Below, one piece after another: positions 30,401 through 36,400 of a stretch of DNA of 64,000 bases. How positions within the stretch are numbered: position 1 is the first letter of the stretch; every line of letters begins with the position of its first letter. The position numbers were made by a program, and so were the translations under genes. Origin of the DNA: Lewinellaceae bacterium (GTDB taxonomy: Bacteria > Bacteroidota > Bacteroidia > Chitinophagales > Saprospiraceae); contig JACJYE010000005.1 in NCBI GenBank assembly GCA_020636255.1, positions 1 through 64,000 of the forward strand. Direction: 5' to 3'. The notes under the pieces are model-generated. The model made no database searches. It was not told the DNA's origin and worked only from the letters and a program-made list of their open reading frames with translations.

Positions 30401-33400
30401 GTAGACATCTACCTGGTAGTAGACGCCCCGCTGGCGGCTGGTACGAGCCTGGTGAACTATGCAGAGATAGCCGGCGCTACCGACGAGAACGGTGGCCCGC
30501 AGCAAGATGTCGACTCCACGCCTGACGACAACGGCGACAACGACATCTATACACAGGATAACTACATTGGCGGCGATGGCAACCAGGGTGAAGACGAAGA
30601 CGACCATGACCCGGCAACGGTGACGGTGGAAGCCTTCGACCTTGCGTTGATGAAATTGCTGGGTAACGGCCAGAGCGCTTCGGTGCAGCCTGGCGACACG
30701 GTACACTATACCCTCCGGGTGATCAACCAGGGTATGATCGCTGCCGACAATATCGTGGTATCCGACTACGTGCCTGTGGCAATGAGCTTCGAAAGCGGCA
30801 TCGCGGGCAACGCGGGCTGGAGCGAAGTGGCGGCAGGCCTGGTACAGCGCACGCTGAGCGTAGCCAACGGCGGCCTGCCCGCCGGCGGCCTATTGCCCGG
30901 CCAGGATATCGAAGTGAGCCTGTACCTGACGCTGAGCAGCCCGCTGCCTGCCGGAACGCAGGTGGACAACTACGGCGAGATCAGCTCGGCTACGGATGAG
31001 CATGGCGATGCACAGCAGGATATCGACTCCGATCCGGATACGAACCCGGATAACGATGTGCTGACGCAGGATAACGAAGTGGGTGGCAACGGCAATGAAG
31101 GTGAAGACGAGGACGACCATGATGTGGCCAGTGTTACTACAGCATCCTTCGACCTTGCGTTGTACAAGGTGCTCAGCGCTGGCCAGCCGATGGTGGTCGA
31201 ACCCGGCGATACGGTTTACTTCACGATCAACGTCGTGAACCAGGGCTCGATCGCGGCCGACAACATCAAGGTTACGGATTACGTGCCTGTGGGTATGGGC
31301 TTCGATGGAACATTGAACCCGGGCTGGGTGGTTTCACTCGGCAAATACCAGCGCACCCTTAGCGTAGCCAACGGCAGCCTGCCTGCCGGCGGCCTGCCGG
31401 GCGGTGCAACGATCGCCCTGGAAATAGCGCTTACGGTAGATGCCCCGCTGGCCGCCGGCACGAGCCTGGTGAACTTCGCGGAGATCTCCAGTGCAACCGA
31501 CAGCAATGGTGATGCTCAGCAGGACGTAGACTCTACGCCCGATGCCAATGACAATAACGACACTGTAATTCAGGACAACGATATCGACGGCAACGGCCTT
31601 GCCGGTGGCGACGAAGACGACCACGATTATGCGGAAGTGGTCACGGAGGCCTTCGACCTTGCACTGTACAAGGTGCTTAGCGACGGCCAGCTGATGGTAG
31701 TAGAGCCCGGCGACACGGTGCATTACACCATCCACGTCGTCAACCAGGGCATGATCGCCGCCGATAATATCGGGCTGGCTGATTACATCCCCGCCGGGAT
31801 GTACTTTGACGGGCCGCTGAACCCGGGCTGGACATTCGTTTCCGGCAAAGCTATCCGCACGCTGAGCACGGCCAATGGCATGCTGCCTGCCGGCGGGCTG
31901 GCCCCGGGCACGAGCACGAGCATCAACCTGCAGCTGGTAGTAGCTTCTCCGCTGCCGCAGGGTACCTCTCTGGCCAACTTCGCCGAGGTCACTGCTGCTA
32001 CGGATGAGAACGGAGAACCGGTACAGGATATCGACTCCAACCCGGACAACAACCCGGGCAATGATACTTACCTCCAGGACAACTACATAGATGGCAATGG
32101 CCTTGCCGGTGGCGACGAAGACGACCACGACGGGGCAGTAGTGGTGACCGAAGCTTTTGACCTTGCACTGATCAAGGTGCTGGGCGCTGGCCAGGAACCC
32201 TATGTAGAACCTGGCGATACGGTGCTGTTCACCATTGAGGTGCTCAACCAGGGCATGATCGCTGCTGACGGCATCCTGGTGGCAGATTACATTCCGGACG
32301 GCCTGAACTTCAACGCCGGCCTGAACCCCGATTGGAATGCTACCGGCTATGGCGCGGTAACCGCTCTGACGGTAGCCGGCGGCGAACTGCCTGCCGGAGG
32401 CCTGGCGCCGGGCGCCACCGTAACAGTAGACATCTACCTGGTGGTCGACAACCCGATCAACCCGGGCGTAGGGCTGCTGAACTTTGCCGAGATTGTGACG
32501 GCTACGGACGAGAACGGCGCGCCGCAGGTGGATATCGACTCGCACCCGGATAATAACCCGGGCAACGATACCTACCTGCAGGACAACGAAGTGAGCGGCA
32601 ACGGCAACAACGGCGAAGACGAGGACGACCATGACGGAGCCCTGGTGACGACCGAAGTGTTCGACCTTGCGCTGACCAAACGCCTGAAGGAAGGCCAGAA
32701 CCAGATCGTTTACCCGAGCGATACGCTTACCTTCGAGATCGAAGTGTTCAACCAGGGCCAGGTAGCTGCCGACAACATCTCGGTAGTGGACTATGTGCCC
32801 GATGGCTACCTGTTCAGCGCTGCGCTGAACCCCGCATGGGTGGTGAACGCCAGCGGATACCCTGAAACGACGATCAGCGTTGCGGAAGGCGAGCTGCCTG
32901 CCGGCGGCCTGCAGCCTGGCTTCTCCTACATCATCGAGATCCGCCTGATCGTGGACCCGGCGGTGGAACAAGGCCAGGACCTGCTGAACTTCGCTGAGGT
33001 GAGCGGCGCTACGGATGACGAAGGGCACCCTGAGGCGGATATCGACTCTACGCCGGATGATGATCCCGATAACGACACCTTTGTGAATGATAACGAAACC
33101 ACGGGCAACGGCATGTTAGGCGGCGACGAAGACGACCACGACCCGGCATTCACCGACGTGGCCTGCTATAAGTCGCCGGGCGAAGACACCGATATCTCTG
33201 TATGCCTCGGCTGCGCCGCTGCTCAGGTTATCGTCGACTTCTTCGGCTCGCTGGAAGGCAACCCCTGGCCTGGCGGCTACTGGACTGACCTGGATGGCAG
33301 CGGCCTGGATCTGAGTGACCCGTCGATGGTAGTTGTGACAGGGCTGGAGCCTGGCTTCTACCGCTTCCGCTACACCATACCGGGCGTGAACAACTGCCCG

Positions 33401-36400
33401 TCCAAGTCGGCCATACTGACGCTGGAAGTGGTGTCGATCGAGAACCTGGTGTGCAACGCCAATGTGAACATCAGCCTGGGCGAGAGCTGCGAAGCCGAAG
33501 TCTCGGTAGATAACATCCTGGAAGGCGACCTGCCGTGTTACACAGACCTGGAGGTACACATCATCAACCTGCAGGGCAACGACATCGGCAACGTGGTCAA
33601 CTCGAACCACATCGGGCAGACGCTGTTCGTCAAGGTGGTAGACCCAATGTGCGACAACCACTGCTGGGGCACCATCAAGGTGGAAGACAAGAAAGCGCCT
33701 GTGATCGACTGCCCGGATAACACGAACCAGGGCACGGTATCTCAGGAAGTACACCAGATCAGTGGCGAACTGATGCCTGCTGACGAGTCGATACAGCTGG
33801 CCAACTACTCCTGTTTCATCGAAACAGCTGTACCGCAGGCTGGTGGGCACTATTACGACCTGATACCATTCCAGGTGAATGTGGACGACTACTATACCTT
33901 CCAGATGATCTCGAGCTGGGGTGACGGCTCGGCAGCGGTCTATGCAGGCAGCTTCGACGAGAGCCAGCCCTGCCAGAACATGATCGCCCAGCAGGACGAC
34001 TCGTTCAACGGTGGCGGCGGCGTGAGCTTCGACCCGCTGTTCAGCATTACGCTGCCCCTGCGCGCCGGCCAGGTATACTACCTGTTCACCTCGAGCTGGG
34101 AAGCCAACCAGACGGGCGATTATATCTGGAATGTCTACAGCGGTAGCGGTAACGGATGGCTGGGAAGCTGGGATACCACTTATATCACCAACCAGGTGGA
34201 CTGGTCGGTCGATACGGTAGTCAGCTTCAACGGGCTGCCCACCACGACGCTGAGCCTGACGAACGACCTGATCTGTACGGATATCGATCAGATACTGAAT
34301 AACCCTGCCAGCCTGGCCTATACGGGTGCAGCGACGGCAGAGGACAACTGTACGAACAACGTGAGCATCACCTTTGCGGATGCGATCTTCGGCCCGAACG
34401 GGGACTGCGACGAAACGGTGATCCTGCGCACATTCACGGCCACTGACGGCTCGGGCAATACGGACGAGTGCGTCCAGGAGATCCGGGTACGCAAGGCGAC
34501 GCTGGCCGATGTGAACCTGCCGCCGATAACCGCGGTGCTGGAGTGCGACGAGAGCTTCCCCACGCTGGCCAACGGCAACCCCTCGCCGGAAGTGACGGGC
34601 TACCCGTCGATCCGCACGGCATTCGGGGTATACCCGCTGCGCGACGACTTCTGTAACATCGGAGCTATCTACGAAGACCAGACGCGGATCAGCGTCTGCG
34701 AAGGGGCCTACAAGTTCATCCGCCATTGGGTGGTGCTGGACTGGTGCACGGGCGGCGGCAACCTGTCGTTCGACCAGGTGATCAAGGTAGGGGACTTCAC
34801 CCCGCCAACGGTGAGTGGCCCAGAGGCAGACTACGACTGGGACGGCGAGCCGGATGTGCTCACCTACTCCACAGGCCCGTTCTCGTGTGTGGCGTCCTTC
34901 GATGTCCCGCTGCCGGAAGTGAGCGACAACTGCTCGGCCTGGGAAGTGCTGACGGAAGTGCTGGATACCGTGCTGGTTGATGTTTACAACCAATACGGCC
35001 TGCTCACAGGGCAGGTAGTTGATACGGTAACGCTGGCGGTGATACCCTTCAACGCGCCGAGCCGGATCGTCAACGGCATCCCCGCCGGGGAGAACCTGTT
35101 GCGCTACACGGTAAGGGATGACTGCGGCAACAAGGTGATCCGCTATGTACCGTTCGTGGTTAAGGACCTGATAGAGCCTTCGGCAGTGTGCAACGATGAC
35201 CTGCACGTATCGATCGGCGGCGGCGACTATGCCCGCATCTATGCTGAAGATATCGATGAAGGCTCGACGGACAACTGCGGCATCGCCAGTATCGACGTGC
35301 GGCGCGACAAGTTCGACATCGACGGCTTCACCTGCGGCGACGGCTGGTCGGAATGGGGCGAATACGTGGACTTCTTCTGCTGCGACGCCGGTGATACGAT
35401 CACTATCGAGATGCGCGTGACGGACTTTGACGGCAATGAGAACATCTGCTGGTTAACGGTAGTGCCGGAAGAGAAAGTACGCCCGTACTGTTATGCACCG
35501 CACGAAGTGTCGGTGGGCTGTGACTCGATCCCATACGGTTTCGACCCCGAAGACCTGAGCCAGTTGGCAGCGCTGTTCGGCGAGGCTACGGCAGAGGACA
35601 ACTGCGGTGCAACGGTTGAAGAACTGGCGCCTGCCATCGACCTGGAGTGCGGCTTTGGCACCATCATCCGCCGCTTCCGCGCAGTGGACATCCACGGCAA
35701 CCAGAGCAACAACTTCTGCCAGCAGGTGGTGACGATCGAGGAAGTACACAACTACGAGATCCGCTTCCCTGCCGATGCCTCGGCAGTATGCGGCGAAGCG
35801 GAGCCGGATACGGTAACCGTGAACGAAATAGGCTGCGACCTCTTGGCCATCAGCCATACGGATGAATTCTACAGCGCCTCGGGCGACGAGTGCTACAAGA
35901 TATTCCGTACCTGGAGAGTGGTCAACTGGTGTCAATACGATGGCGAGAGCAACCCGGTCGTAATTGGGCGCGATGAAGACTGCGACAACCAACCTGGCGA
36001 CGAAGCAGTATGGGTACTGCACCGCCCGAACGGTTACACTTACATCGACCGCGACAATGACGAGACGGAGCCGAACAACGTGCCGCTGGCCTACCAGAAC
36101 ATCTGCTGGGGTATCGACGACTTCTGGCGCAAGGTGGACTACGATGGCGGTTACTTCGAATACCTGCAGATCATCAAGGTATACGACGATATCGACCCGG
36201 AGGTGACATTCCAGGTTCAGGATGCCTTCTGCAGCTATGACAATGCCGAGTGCACGGGCCTGGTGACGTATCCGTTCACCATCATCGAGAACTGTACGCC
36301 GAACGACCTGACGATCAAGGTGTTCCTGGATGCCAACGACGACGGCAACCTGGACGGCGAGATCACGGCAGAGGCCCTCGACGGAGGCTTCCCGGACTAT

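Noticed and set aside
25013..33028. Repeating antisense ORFs of about 550 codons opposite the DUF11 array
   Set aside because: They repeat with the sense-strand domain period, so they are only the complement of the repeat, with no independent coding evidence.
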